Source of the DNA: Mycobacterium conspicuum
GTDB taxonomy: Bacteria > Actinomycetota > Actinomycetes > Mycobacteriales > Mycobacteriaceae
DNA: 64,000 nt
NCBI RefSeq assembly: GCF_010730195.1
Contig: NZ_AP022613.1
Coordinates: 2,728,001 to 2,792,000, forward strand
Direction of reading: 5' to 3'
The position numbers were made by a program, and so were the translations under genes. This document shows positions 10,375 through 19,099 of the stretch, one piece after another. The notes beneath the pieces are model-generated. The model made no database searches and was not told the origin of the DNA. It was given only the letters and a program-made list of their open reading frames with translations. Position 1 is the first letter of the stretch. The number at the start of each line of letters is the position of its first letter.

Positions 10375-11196
10375 ATGACGGCAGCGAAAGTTGACTTCAG
10401 CTCGGTCAGGTGGGGCTCGGTGGAGTGGACGAACCTGGTCACCCTGTACCTGCGCGCGTATGAAAGCCATTCGCACCGACCAATTCTGGGTGACCAGGCA
10501 GCCGCCGAGGCCCTCGATCGCATCGACTACGACTTTAAGCGCATACATCGGAGCTCGCTGCCGGCGTCCAACCAGTACCTGGTCGCGCTGCGGGCAAGGC
10601 AGCTCGATGACTGGGCTACCGCCTTTCTCGCGCGTCACCCCGATGCCGTCGTCGTGCACCTGGGTTGCGGCCTCGACGGGCGAGCATTTCGGATCGCGCC
10701 ACCGGGACTTTGGTTCGACATCGATCAGCCGGCCGTCATCGAGCTGCGTCGGCGGCTGTACGACGACACCGACCGCTATCGGATGATCGGCTCGTCGGTG
10801 ACCGATCCGCAATGGCTCGACCAAATCCCGACCGGTCACCCGACCTTGGTCATCGCTGAAGGATTGCTGATGTACCTGTGGGAGACCGATGTTCGTCAGC
10901 TGGTCGAGCGCCTGACCGACCGGTTCGCCTCCGGCGAGATGCTCTTCGACACGCTGCCACCGATCGCGCCGCGGATGTCCAAACTGCTCACCAAAGGCAT
11001 CACCAAATGGGGCATCCGCGACGCTCGCGACATGGAGAAGTGGAACCCGAAGCTCAAATTCCTCGAGCAGACGTCCGTGCTCTCCGGCTACCCGAAGATC
11101 CCATCGACGCCAGTGCGCTTGATTTACCGCCTGTTCGCCGCCCTGCCCGTCGCGGCCTACGACGTGCTCAACCGCTTCGAATACGGGCGTCGTTGA
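10375..11196 (+). CDS. Class I SAM-dependent O-methyltransferase (leucine carboxyl/Tcmp-like family)
   Basis: This 273-residue protein has the SAM-binding block VVHLGCGLDGRAFRI and the conserved LVIAEGLLMYL segment characteristic of the leucine carboxyl methyltransferase / tetracenomycin-type O-methyltransferase family (PF04072). The ATG at 10375 is preferred to longer starts because a GGAGGGGAA ribosome-binding sequence precedes it and the homology begins shortly after. The 113-bp gap after the PE gene has no other gene. It is followed 33 bp later by an arylsulfatase, suggesting co-transcription. The methyl acceptor is unknown; polyketide or small-molecule acceptors are typical for the family. 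Confidence 0.88.
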   Translation: MTAAKVDFSSVRWGSVEWTNLVTLYLRAYESHSHRPILGDQAAAEALDRIDYDFKRIHRSSLPASNQYLVALRARQLDDWATAFLARHPDAVVVHLGCGLDGRAFRIAPPGLWFDIDQPAVIELRRRLYDDTDRYRMIGSSVTDPQWLDQIPTGHPTLVIAEGLLMYLWETDVRQLVERLTDRFASGEMLFDTLPPIAPRMSKLLTKGITKWGIRDARDMEKWNPKLKFLEQTSVLSGYPKIPSTPVRLIYRLFAALPVAAYDVLNRFEYGRR

Positions 11197-11229
11197 GTCC
11201 GCCAGGCCGACCTGACAGGATGCTTCACC

Positions 11230-12831
11230 GTGAAGCGACCCAACTTTCTGGTCATCGTGGCAGACGATCTCGGCTATTCGGACATCGGCGCCTTCGGCGG
11301 CGAAATCAGCACCCCCAATCTGGACCGGCTGGCCTACGCGGGCACCCGGTTCACCGATTTTCATTCGGCGCCGGCCTGCTCGCCCACCCGGGCGATGTTG
11401 TTGAGCGGAACCGATCACCACATCGCCGGGATCGGCACGATGCTCGAAGTCGCGGGCCCCGCATTCCGCGGCGCCCCCGGCTATGAGGGCTATCTCAACG
11501 ACCGGGTCGCGGCCCTGCCCGAACTACTGCGCGACGCCGGCTACTTCACGCTGATGTCCGGCAAATGGCATCTCGGTAGCACCATCGACAGGTCTCCGTG
11601 GGCTCGTGGATTCGAGCGTTCGTTCGCGCTGCTGCCGGCAGGCGCCAGCCACTACGGAGGCGCCGCGGCAACCGGGTTCTCCATTGTGCCAACGCTTTAC
11701 ACCGAGGATGACCAGTTCGTCACGGTCGGCGACGAGTTCTACTCGTCGGACTCGTTTACCGACACCCTGCTGCGCTACTTCCGGGAGCGGCGCCCTGACG
11801 ACGAGCGGCCATTCTTCGCCTATCTGCCGTTTCAGGCGCCGCACTGGCCGCTGCAGGCCCCCGACGAATCCATCGCGACCTATCGCGGCCGCTATGACGC
11901 CGGCCCGGACGAACTGCGCGAGGCCCGGTTGGACGCGCTGAAGCGACTCGGCCTGTGCCCACCGGATGTGGTGCCCCATCCCGTGGTGGCCGACGGCGCC
12001 GCCGAGTGGGCCGACATGACGCCCGACGAGCGTGCGCTGTCGGCCCGCACCATGGAGGTCTACGCCGGGATGGTGGACCGGCTGGACTGGAATGTGGGTC
12101 GGGTGATCGACTACCTGGCCGAGACCGGCGAGCTTGACGACACGGTCGTGATCTTCCTGTCCGACAACGGCGCGGAGGGGGCAATCGTCGAGGCGATGCC
12201 GCTGCACGGCGCCCAGATCGCCACGCAGATCGAAAAGCACTGCGACAATAGCGTCGACAACCTTGGCCGCCCCAGCTCGTTCATCTGGTACGGCCCGCGC
12301 TGGGCACAGGCCGCCACGGCGCCGTCGCGCCTGCACAAGGCGTTCACCTCTGAGGGCGGCATCCGGGTGGTCGGGTTCGTCACCTGGCCGGGCTTCGCCC
12401 GCCAGGGCGAGATCGGCACCGCGTTCACCACCGTCATGGACATCGCCCCGACCGTGCTGGAACTCGCCGGCGTCGCCCATCCCGGCACGAATTACCAGGG
12501 CCGCGAGGTGGTGCCCATGCGCGGCCGCTCGCTGGTGAAATATCTCTCGGGTGCCGCCGAGGCGGTGCACGACGGTGCCACCGGCACCGGCTGGGAGTTG
12601 TTCGGCCGCCGCGCCATTCGCCAGGGCGACTGGAAGGCGCTGCACCTGCCCGAGCCCTACGGCCCGGGCGCCTGGCAGCTCTACGACCTGTCCGTCGACC
12701 CGGGAGAGATCAACGATCTGGCCGCCGCGCGGCCCGACAAGCTCGCCGAACTGCTCGCCCTGTGGGACCGCTACGTGGAGGAAAACGGCGTAATCCTCGA
12801 TCCCGTCTCGGTTTTCGAAGCCGATCAATGA
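11230..12831 (+). CDS. Type I arylsulfatase, Pseudomonas AtsA-like
   Basis: This 533-residue sulfatase hydrolyses sulfate esters. Its active-site signature is CSPTRAMLLSG with Cys50, the residue converted to formylglycine by a separate formylglycine-generating enzyme. The metal-binding pair Asp12-Asp13 (IVADDLG), GKWHLG and FLSDNGAEG are all present. The blocks FAYLPFQAPHWPLQAP and WYGPRWAQAATAPSRL and the overall length match the Pseudomonas aeruginosa AtsA type rather than the roughly 790-residue mycobacterial AtsD/AtsA type. No signal peptide is visible, so it appears cytoplasmic. Its start is GTG. The 3' end overlaps the convergent transporter gene by 7 bp. The natural sulfate ester is unknown. 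Confidence 0.93.
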   Translation: MKRPNFLVIVADDLGYSDIGAFGGEISTPNLDRLAYAGTRFTDFHSAPACSPTRAMLLSGTDHHIAGIGTMLEVAGPAFRGAPGYEGYLNDRVAALPELLRDAGYFTLMSGKWHLGSTIDRSPWARGFERSFALLPAGASHYGGAAATGFSIVPTLYTEDDQFVTVGDEFYSSDSFTDTLLRYFRERRPDDERPFFAYLPFQAPHWPLQAPDESIATYRGRYDAGPDELREARLDALKRLGLCPPDVVPHPVVADGAAEWADMTPDERALSARTMEVYAGMVDRLDWNVGRVIDYLAETGELDDTVVIFLSDNGAEGAIVEAMPLHGAQIATQIEKHCDNSVDNLGRPSSFIWYGPRWAQAATAPSRLHKAFTSEGGIRVVGFVTWPGFARQGEIGTAFTTVMDIAPTVLELAGVAHPGTNYQGREVVPMRGRSLVKYLSGAAEAVHDGATGTGWELFGRRAIRQGDWKALHLPEPYGPGAWQLYDLSVDPGEINDLAAARPDKLAELLALWDRYVEENGVILDPVSVFEADQ

Positions 12832-14471
12832 CCAGCCCTGTCTCGACCGACTCTTTTCCTGCGCACCCGCACGGCGAGGTAGTACCCATGCCGCCGGGTG
12901 CGGTCGACGGTATAGCTGATCGCCCTAGAGACACCGTCGGTGTCGTATTCCAACCAGCGTTCGGTGCGCTGGCGCTCGAATTCGGACCAGGACACCACGG
13001 TGAACCGTTCGAGGAACATGTCGGGCTGTTCGACACTGTGATACAACCGCCAACTGTGGCCGCCGGTTCGCAGCCGTGACTGCCTGACCGTGCTCATCGC
13101 GGCGATGAATTTTTCGCGTTTATCCGATTGCACTCGGTAGCGGACCGCTACCAGCACCGGTCCATCGTTGGGACAGGGTTCGAACACGAGCGTCGGTGTC
13201 GGCCAGGCACTAGAAACCTCGATGCTGACCTTCCCGGTGGACCGCCGCAATGGAAGCACGAAGACGCTGAGCGCAACGGCGCCCAGCACCGCCGCCGACC
13301 ACAGCAGGGCTGTGTGCAATCCAGCCCGGGTGGCGATGCTGCCCCAGACATACGCGCCGATCGCCTGAGACCCCGTAGAAACCAGCAGATATATCGACAA
13401 GCCGCGGGCCATAACCCAGCGGGGCAAGGACAATTGCGCCGCCGCGTTCAACGTCGTCAACGTCATCAACCATGCGGTCCCCGATAACAACAAGAAGGGT
13501 GTCGCCGCGGCGAACGGCATCCAGACCACCACCGCCGTCGCAACTCCGTACGCGGCAGCGGACACCGCCAGCAACACGTTGTCTGATGCTTTGCGGCGCA
13601 AGGGAGTCGCGATCCCGACGGCGACTATGGCGCCCAAGCCGACGAACCCGAGCGCAGCACCGTAGCCGGCGGCCCCCAAGTGCCATTCGCGCGCGGCGGT
13701 CACCGGCAGGAGCGCTAATAGGGCCGAGGCGGGAAACAGGAAAAGCGCTGTGCGCAACAAGATCCTACGGAAATTGGGAGCGTTGCTCACGTAGAGCAGT
13801 CCGGTGATGACGGCCTGACCGAGGTGTTCTCTTTCGATGGGCGCGATTTGTCTGGGGCGTTTCCACTGCGTCAGGGCAACGATAATCGCCGCGAACGACA
13901 GCGCGTTGATCGCGAAGACCGCCGCCGGACCGACCAGCGCCACGGCAACGCCGCCGATTGCCGGTCCAATCGCTCGGGCAGAGTTGGCCGACACGCTGGC
14001 CAACGCGGCGGCTGCCGGAATCTGCTCTCGCGGTACCACTTCGGGCTGAATCGCCTGCCATGCCGGTCCGGTCAGCGCGGCGGCGCAGCCGATGGCCAAG
14101 GTGTAGAGCAATAGTGCGGTCGGACCAAGGGCGCCAACGTACGTCTGCACCGCCATGGCGAGCGTGACGATCACCGCGTAGGACTGCAGAACGATCAGGT
14201 ACCGGCGCCGGTCGAACAGGTCGGCAAGCGCCCCGGCGAACACGCCCAAAAGCAACGTCGGACCGAGACTCGCCGTCTGGACGAGCGCCACGACGACGTC
14301 GCTGCTGTGCTTTTCCACCAGGAACCATTGCGCGCCGACACTTTGCATCCACGTCCCGATGTTGGAGACGAACTGCGCGACGAAGAGGTTTCGGTATACG
14401 CCGCTGCGCAACGGCGCCCACGGTGACGGTTGCGCACCGCCGGTGCGCTCGTTTTCCTCGGTCACTGACAT
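12825..14471 (-). CDS. MFS transporter with C-terminal soluble domain (EntS/TMS-like)
   Basis: This 548-residue protein has a major-facilitator core of about 410 residues with around eleven or twelve membrane segments, starting LRSGVYRNLFVAQFVSNIGTWMQSVGAQW and containing DRRRYLIV in the first cytoplasmic loop. It then has a soluble tail of about 130 residues (VRYRVQSDKREKFIAAMSTVRQSR, LERFTVVSWSEFERQRTERW) that resembles an ABM-like ferredoxin fold. This layout is typical of the transmembrane secretion effector group (PF05977), which includes enterobactin exporters. The ATG start has a GAAAGGC upstream. It is convergent with the sulfatase and divergent from the Gfo/Idh gene. Substrate unknown. 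Confidence 0.88.
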   Translation of the reverse strand: MSVTEENERTGGAQPSPWAPLRSGVYRNLFVAQFVSNIGTWMQSVGAQWFLVEKHSSDVVVALVQTASLGPTLLLGVFAGALADLFDRRRYLIVLQSYAVIVTLAMAVQTYVGALGPTALLLYTLAIGCAAALTGPAWQAIQPEVVPREQIPAAAALASVSANSARAIGPAIGGVAVALVGPAAVFAINALSFAAIIVALTQWKRPRQIAPIEREHLGQAVITGLLYVSNAPNFRRILLRTALFLFPASALLALLPVTAAREWHLGAAGYGAALGFVGLGAIVAVGIATPLRRKASDNVLLAVSAAAYGVATAVVVWMPFAAATPFLLLSGTAWLMTLTTLNAAAQLSLPRWVMARGLSIYLLVSTGSQAIGAYVWGSIATRAGLHTALLWSAAVLGAVALSVFVLPLRRSTGKVSIEVSSAWPTPTLVFEPCPNDGPVLVAVRYRVQSDKREKFIAAMSTVRQSRLRTGGHSWRLYHSVEQPDMFLERFTVVSWSEFERQRTERWLEYDTDGVSRAISYTVDRTRRHGYYLAVRVRRKRVGRDRAGH

Positions 14472-14636
14472 GCGGGCAATGCCTTTCGCGCTGGAAGAGC
14501 TAAAAGTCTAAGACGACGAACGCAGACCGGTGCTCCGTGCTTCCGGCGGTATGGCTCGGGCGCAACCTGCCGGTGAAAGTGCACGTCAGGGGGATATGGC
14601 GAGTGCTCACGCCCGCCGGGGTGCTAGCGTCGGCTG

Positions 14637-15638
14637 ATGTCTGTAAACGGAGACGCCCCGCTGCGGATCGGCATCCTGGGTGCGGCCAAAATTGCACCGT
14701 TGGCGCTGGTCAACCCGGCGAAGGAAAACAGTGAGGTCGTCGTGGCCGCCGTCGCGGCGCGCGACGCCGCGCGTGCTCGGGCCTTCGCCGACAAGCACGA
14801 CATTCCCCGGGTGCACGACGACTACGACAAGCTGATCGCCGACCCGGACCTCGATGCGATTTACAACCCGCTACCCAACGGTCTGCACGGCCGGTGGACC
14901 CGGGCTGCGCTGGCCGCCGGAAAACACGTGCTGTGCGAAAAACCGTTCACGGCCAATGCCGCGGAAGCCCGTGAGATCGCCGAACTGGCCGGGCAATCGG
15001 ACCGCGTGGTGATGGAAGCGTTCCACTACCGCTACCACCCGCTGGCCCTGCGGGTGGAGGAGATCATCGCCTCGGGAGAACTGGGCAAGTTGCAGCGGAT
15101 CGAAGCAGCGCTGTGCTTCCCGCTGCCGAAGTTCTCCGACATTCGCTACAACTATGCGCTTGCCGGCGGCGCGACGATGGACGCCGGGTGCTATACGATC
15201 CACATGGTCCGTACGTTCGGCGGTGGAACCCCGGAAGTCGTTTCGGCGCAGGCGAAATTGCGCGGTCCTCAGATCGACCGGGCGATGACGGCCGAGTTGC
15301 AGTTCCCCGCCGGGCACAGCGGCCGGATCCGCTGTTCGATGTGGTCGGCGCGCCTGGTGCAGATCGGCGCCCATGTCTTCGGCGAACGTGGCGAGTTGCA
15401 CGTGCTCAACCCGGTGTTGCCGCATGCTTTCAACCGTCTCTCGGTGAGATCGGCCAACGGCAAACGGCACGAGCGTTTCCCGCGTCGCGCTTCCTACGCC
15501 TATCAGCTCGACGCGTTCGCCGCCGCGGTGCTGCGCGGCGAACCGGTCAAGACGACGCCGGAAGACGCGGTGCAGAACATGACCGTCATCGATGCGATCT
15601 ATCAAGCCGCGGGACTTCCGCTGCGGGAGCCCAGCTGA
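14637..15638 (+). CDS. Gfo/Idh/MocA-family NAD(P)-dependent oxidoreductase
   Basis: This 333-residue protein starts with the Rossmann motif LRIGILGAAKIAP and carries the family motif VLCEKPFTANAAEA with the conserved EKP lysine, followed by EAFHYRYHP. Members oxidise or reduce hydroxyls of sugars, inositols and trans-dihydrodiols. The length and domain order (Rossmann domain then an alpha/beta C-terminal domain) are normal. It is divergent from the MFS transporter and convergent with the sugar-phosphate isomerase-like gene. That neighbourhood is compatible with sugar or inositol chemistry but does not prove it. Confidence 0.9.
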   Translation: MSVNGDAPLRIGILGAAKIAPLALVNPAKENSEVVVAAVAARDAARARAFADKHDIPRVHDDYDKLIADPDLDAIYNPLPNGLHGRWTRAALAAGKHVLCEKPFTANAAEAREIAELAGQSDRVVMEAFHYRYHPLALRVEEIIASGELGKLQRIEAALCFPLPKFSDIRYNYALAGGATMDAGCYTIHMVRTFGGGTPEVVSAQAKLRGPQIDRAMTAELQFPAGHSGRIRCSMWSARLVQIGAHVFGERGELHVLNPVLPHAFNRLSVRSANGKRHERFPRRASYAYQLDAFAAAVLRGEPVKTTPEDAVQNMTVIDAIYQAAGLPLREPS

Positions 15639-15663
15639 GGGGATCACCGTCACCCAGGGGCGG

Positions 15664-16476
15664 TCAGGCAACCTCCGACAACAACCGGCGTGCGGCGTCG
15701 ACACAGGGGCGCACCCGATCGATGGGGCTGACCCCCTCTAACGCCAGGGATCGCCTGGGCACCTCGATCTCGAGCACGACGTCAGCGGGAAGCAGCGGAA
15801 GGATTTCGCGCAGCGGCAGCTCGCCCTCGCCGGGAACCATGCGCTCAAACATGGCTTCCTCCATATAGTTATCGAGACGGGGCGCCAGCGTCGTGTCGTT
15901 GAGCTGGGCGTAGCCGATCAGGTCGGGGTCGATGGCGGCCAGATCGGCGGGACCGGCCCCCGACCGCACCAGGTGCATCGTGTCGATCAACAACCGAAAG
16001 TCCGGTCGTCCGACATGTTCGAGCGCAGCCAGTGCCGTGGGGAGGTCGCCGACGGTGAGACCGGGCACTGGTTCGACCGCCGTGCGGATGTGCCGTTGCG
16101 CGGCAAGCTCCGCCAGCGCGGCGAACTGGTCGAAGGTGCGGTCCAGGTCCGGGTCGAGACTGACGGCGTTGATCCAGGGCACGCCGAGTTCGGCCAAGGC
16201 GTCGAGATCCGCGGCGAACGTACCCATGTCGGCGCCGGGCAGCACGAGAAACCCGTCGCCGAGCGAAATCGTCACGCCACGGTGATCCATTGCGGCAAGC
16301 AGATTCTGGCGAAGGGCCACGTTCTTCAGCGAGTACGACGGAAAGTCCAGCGGCACCAATGGCTGTCCCTGGACCACGGTCGAGATGTATCGGCAGCCAA
16401 GGTCAGCGGCGAGATCTACTAAATCGATTGGTGGAAGCGCGAATACGCTGAGGAAGCCAATGCCGAGGCGGTCCAT
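15664..16476 (-). CDS. Sugar-phosphate isomerase/epimerase-like TIM-barrel protein
   Basis: The 270-residue product (MDRLGIGFLSVFALPPIDLVDLAADLGC) has the pattern of xylose-isomerase-like / AP-endonuclease-2 TIM barrels, with acidic residues at strand ends (AVEPVPG, LLIDTMHL, LEIEVPR) suited to a divalent metal. The open frame extends 81 codons further upstream, but that region lies over the 3' end of the phospholipase C gene; the ATG at 16476 is chosen because it follows the phospholipase stop by 2 bp, a classic coupled start. Pairing with phospholipase C hints at handling of a released headgroup such as inositol, but this is only inference. Confidence 0.85.
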   Translation of the reverse strand: MDRLGIGFLSVFALPPIDLVDLAADLGCRYISTVVQGQPLVPLDFPSYSLKNVALRQNLLAAMDHRGVTISLGDGFLVLPGADMGTFAADLDALAELGVPWINAVSLDPDLDRTFDQFAALAELAAQRHIRTAVEPVPGLTVGDLPTALAALEHVGRPDFRLLIDTMHLVRSGAGPADLAAIDPDLIGYAQLNDTTLAPRLDNYMEEAMFERMVPGEGELPLREILPLLPADVVLEIEVPRRSLALEGVSPIDRVRPCVDAARRLLSEVA

Positions 16477-16478
16477 GC

Positions 16479-18026
16479 TCAGCAGGCTCCGCTGGGAATC
16501 CCGCGAACGGGCGTCGTTTCTTGCGTGGGCATCGTCTGCGGGTAGGGCACCCGATAGGGTCGTCCGTCGCCCAGGTACGCCGGCACGATGGAGGTGACGC
16601 ACTGCGACAGTTTCGGCAGGGCCCGCAGAAATGGCTGATCCAAGTTCGGCTTCGACGAGTTGGGCGGGACAGAGAAGTTGAAGGTCGACGTCATATCGCC
16701 GGTCACGCTTCTGCGCCACGGGGTCAGGTTGGGAACCGGCACCCCGAACCGGGTCTCCAGGAGCCGCAGCTGTGAGGTGTGGTCGAACGTGTCGTGAGCC
16801 ATCAGCGGCCCGCGACTGTAGGGCGAAATGACCAGGCAGGGAACCCGAAAGCCCAGTCCGATCGGGCCGCGTATGCCCGCCGAACCCGGAACCGAGTTGA
16901 TGTCGGGCACGGTGATGTATTCGCCGGGCGTCCCGGCGGGAGCGGTCGGCGGCACGACGTGGTCGAAGAAGCCACCGTTTTCGTCATAGCTGATGATCAA
17001 CGCGGTCTTCTCCCAGACCGCCGGGTTGGACAGCAGGATCCGCAGCGCGTCCACGATCGCGACCGCACCGGACGACGGCGGCAGCGAGGGATGTTCGGAC
17101 GCAAGGAAACCCGGAACCAGCCAGGACACGTGCGGCAGCTTGCCGGCGGCGACGTCGGCGATGAAATCCGCCGGGTACTTCGGAGCGAGACCATAGCGGG
17201 CCAAATCCGATGCCGGATTCGCCGCTTGCTTGAAGTTCGCGAATATCTCGCCGTAGCCGACGACCGTGTCGACGACCGGGCCGAATCTCTTCGTCTCGTA
17301 CAGCTTCCAGCTCACACCGGCGGCGCTGAGATGCTCGGCCATGGTGGTCCAGCTGAACTGGTGAATCGGCGGGATGTAGGGGGTGGTCAGCTGCGGCCCG
17401 CCCTGCGTTCCGTCGAAGCCCAGCGCGGCGCTCACCCAGTACAGCCGGTTCGGGATGGTCGGCCCCAACACCGAGCAGTGGTAGTTGTCGCAGATCGTGA
17501 ACGTGTCGGCCAGCAGGTAATGGACGGGGATGTCCTGTCGCGTGTAGTAGCCCATGATCGCCGCGACATTGGCCGCTGGAAGGCTGGACGCCTGCGAGGG
17601 CAACCAGTTGTTCATGGCGCCGTTGTTCCACGACGTGTGCATCGGGCCCCAGTCGTGGTTGGGGTCGTTGACGCATTCGCCGTTCAGCAGCGGCCCCCGG
17701 GTGGTGTCAAACCGATAGGGCAGCGTGACACCGCTGGGATCGAGCGTTTGCGTCTTGGGATTCCACCCCGCTTGCTGAAATAGCGGGGAAGCGGTGTTGA
17801 AGCCATTGGTACCGGAGAGCGTGCCGAAATAGTGGTCGAACGACCGGTTCTCCTGCATCAAGAACACGAAGTGCTCGATGTCGGACAAGTGACCCGAACA
17901 CGGACCGGCCCCGTAGGCCTTCTCGATCACCGGACCGGCCAGCGAGAGCAGGGCCCCGGCGCCGCCCGCGGCCGCCCTGGCCAGAAATTCGCGACGCGAA
18001 ACCCCGTCGAATTGGCTGTCGGTCAC
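16479..18026 (-). CDS. Phospholipase C, Tat-exported, mycobacterial PlcA/B/C/D type
   Basis: This 515-residue enzyme hydrolyses phospholipids, probably phosphatidylcholine and related lipids, outside the cytoplasm. It begins with a twin-arginine signal (SRREFLARAAAGGAGA, Arg11-Arg12) followed by GPVIEKAYGAGPC. It then shows the family blocks DIEHFVFLMQENRSFDHYFGTL, GYYTRQDIPVHYLLADTFT, YDENGGFFDHVVPP and the C-terminal YPQTMPTQETTPVRG. These match Mycobacterium tuberculosis PlcA-D closely over the full length. The GTG start is preceded by GGGAGG at 8 bp. The gene is coupled to the isomerase-like gene downstream and divergent from a TetR regulator with an operator-like palindrome between them. 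Confidence 0.95.
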   Translation of the reverse strand: MTDSQFDGVSRREFLARAAAGGAGALLSLAGPVIEKAYGAGPCSGHLSDIEHFVFLMQENRSFDHYFGTLSGTNGFNTASPLFQQAGWNPKTQTLDPSGVTLPYRFDTTRGPLLNGECVNDPNHDWGPMHTSWNNGAMNNWLPSQASSLPAANVAAIMGYYTRQDIPVHYLLADTFTICDNYHCSVLGPTIPNRLYWVSAALGFDGTQGGPQLTTPYIPPIHQFSWTTMAEHLSAAGVSWKLYETKRFGPVVDTVVGYGEIFANFKQAANPASDLARYGLAPKYPADFIADVAAGKLPHVSWLVPGFLASEHPSLPPSSGAVAIVDALRILLSNPAVWEKTALIISYDENGGFFDHVVPPTAPAGTPGEYITVPDINSVPGSAGIRGPIGLGFRVPCLVISPYSRGPLMAHDTFDHTSQLRLLETRFGVPVPNLTPWRRSVTGDMTSTFNFSVPPNSSKPNLDQPFLRALPKLSQCVTSIVPAYLGDGRPYRVPYPQTMPTQETTPVRGIPSGAC

Positions 18027-18135
18027 CGCGGCGGCCTCCCGTTGAGCCTCCTGTCGGGCGTCTCAGCTCAAGGTAAGGGACCGGAGCCATCCGTCGCGGC
18101 GCCGGAAGCGGCGTGTCGCGGGGGCACTTTACTCA

Positions 18136-18151
18136 CACTACGAATATAGAG
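18136..18151. promoter_or_regulatory. Operator-like palindrome CACTA-N6-TAGAG
   Basis: This imperfect palindrome lies in the 154-bp gap between phospholipase C (start 18026, minus) and the TetR gene (start 18181, plus), 30 bp before the TetR start. It has the same 5-6-5 layout as CTCTA-N6-TAGAG at 18990-19005 and 39846-39863, with one arm mismatch, and shares CTACG and ATAGAGTA with the 18990 site. It is a strong candidate TetR autoregulatory operator. Confidence 0.6.
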
Positions 18152-18180
18152 TAGCCTCGTGACCCAACATTCTCCGATGC

Positions 18181-18906
18181 ATGTCCGTAGGCACGAAAGC
18201 TACCCGCATGGCCCGACACACTCCCGCGCAACGGCGAAAGCCCAATCCCGCCGAGCGTCGTCGGGACTTGTGTGACGCCGCCATCCAGCTGCTGGCCGAC
18301 GACGGGGCCAAGGGGCTAAGCCATCTGAAGGTCGACCGCAAGGCCGGCGTGCCCGACGGCACCACCTCCTTCTATTTCCGAACCCGCTCCGCGCTGCTGC
18401 GCGCGGTGGCCGAACGGCTGGCCGAGTTGGACCTGGCGACCCTGCAGTCGGTGGCCGACAGCGCCGACGGCGGTGTCGACGGCGATCCCTCACCCTCGCC
18501 GTCGCGGCTGTCGCAGGTTGTCCTGCAGGCCGGCAGCGAACCGCAGTTCTCCCACACGAAGGCCCGCTACGAGCTGACGATGCAGGCCACCCGCGACCCG
18601 GCGGTCGCCGCCATCTTGCAGCAAGCCACGGACGAGTTCACCAAACTGCACCGGGAAATCCTGGTGCAGCTCATGCCGCACGGCGCCGAGCTGGAGTCGG
18701 CGGTGGTCGACGACCTCAGCAACATCACGCTGACCTTCATCAACGGTCTGCTGCTGCGGTTCGCTCACGGCGACCGGATCATCGACAGCCCCGAACAGCT
18801 CGACCGGATCTTGTCGGCCATCGCCGCCGGCGTCCTCAAGAGTCCCGACAAGGGGCGGCTGACCCAACCGGACGATGTGCGCACCGCTCGGCGCAGGCAC
18901 AGGTGA
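18181..18906 (+). CDS. TetR-family transcriptional regulator
   Basis: This 241-residue protein has an N-terminal HTH (RRRDLCDAAIQLLADDGAKGLSHLKVDRKAGVPDGTTSFYFRTRSALL) followed by a helical ligand-binding domain. It may start at ATG 18181 or at the ATG 27 bp later (MARHTPAQ). It is divergent from phospholipase C and lies just before the six-gene P450 operon. Copies of one palindrome occur both upstream of this gene and upstream of that operon, so it probably represses itself and the operon, and possibly the phospholipase. The ligand is unknown. Confidence 0.9.
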   Translation: MSVGTKATRMARHTPAQRRKPNPAERRRDLCDAAIQLLADDGAKGLSHLKVDRKAGVPDGTTSFYFRTRSALLRAVAERLAELDLATLQSVADSADGGVDGDPSPSPSRLSQVVLQAGSEPQFSHTKARYELTMQATRDPAVAAILQQATDEFTKLHREILVQLMPHGAELESAVVDDLSNITLTFINGLLLRFAHGDRIIDSPEQLDRILSAIAAGVLKSPDKGRLTQPDDVRTARRRHR

Positions 18907-18940
18907 GGCAGAGGTGAGCTAAGGGTGAGCCAAAGGTGAG
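18902..18940 (+). repeat. Four GGTGAG direct repeats at exact 11-bp spacing
   Basis: The hexamer GGTGAG starts at 18902, 18913, 18924 and 18935, one helical turn apart. The first copy includes the TetR stop codon. The array sits about 50 bp upstream of the palindrome at 18990 and about 160 bp upstream of the P450 start. It could bind a protein on one DNA face, or be a short tandem duplication. Nothing else was seen in this 193-bp gap apart from the palindrome. Confidence 0.6.
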
Positions 18941-18989
18941 CATGCACTTGCGCCGCACTGGGTCTTGCCAGAGCACCCGCCATGTGATT

Positions 18990-19005
18990 CTCTACGCACA
19001 TAGAG
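18990..19005. promoter_or_regulatory. Operator-like palindrome CTCTA-N6-TAGAG
   Basis: A perfect 5-bp-arm palindrome (CTCTACGCACATAGAG) about 95 bp upstream of the P450 operon, flanked by GATT on the left and AATC on the right. It matches sites at 18136 and 39846 in arm sequence and 6-bp spacing. It is the likely binding site through which the adjacent TetR controls the 19100-26557 operon. Confidence 0.65.
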
Positions 19006-19099
19006 TAATCCGGCGGCCAGCCGTCCCCAAGCATGTTCCAACCCAGCCCGCGTGCTCGTCAGAGCAACATTTGGAAACATCACCGGCAGGAGGATTTTC

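Noticed and set aside
16477..16719. N-terminal extension of the sugar isomerase-like protein
   Set aside because: It overlaps the 3' end of phospholipase C in another frame, and the ATG at 16476 sits directly after that gene's stop.
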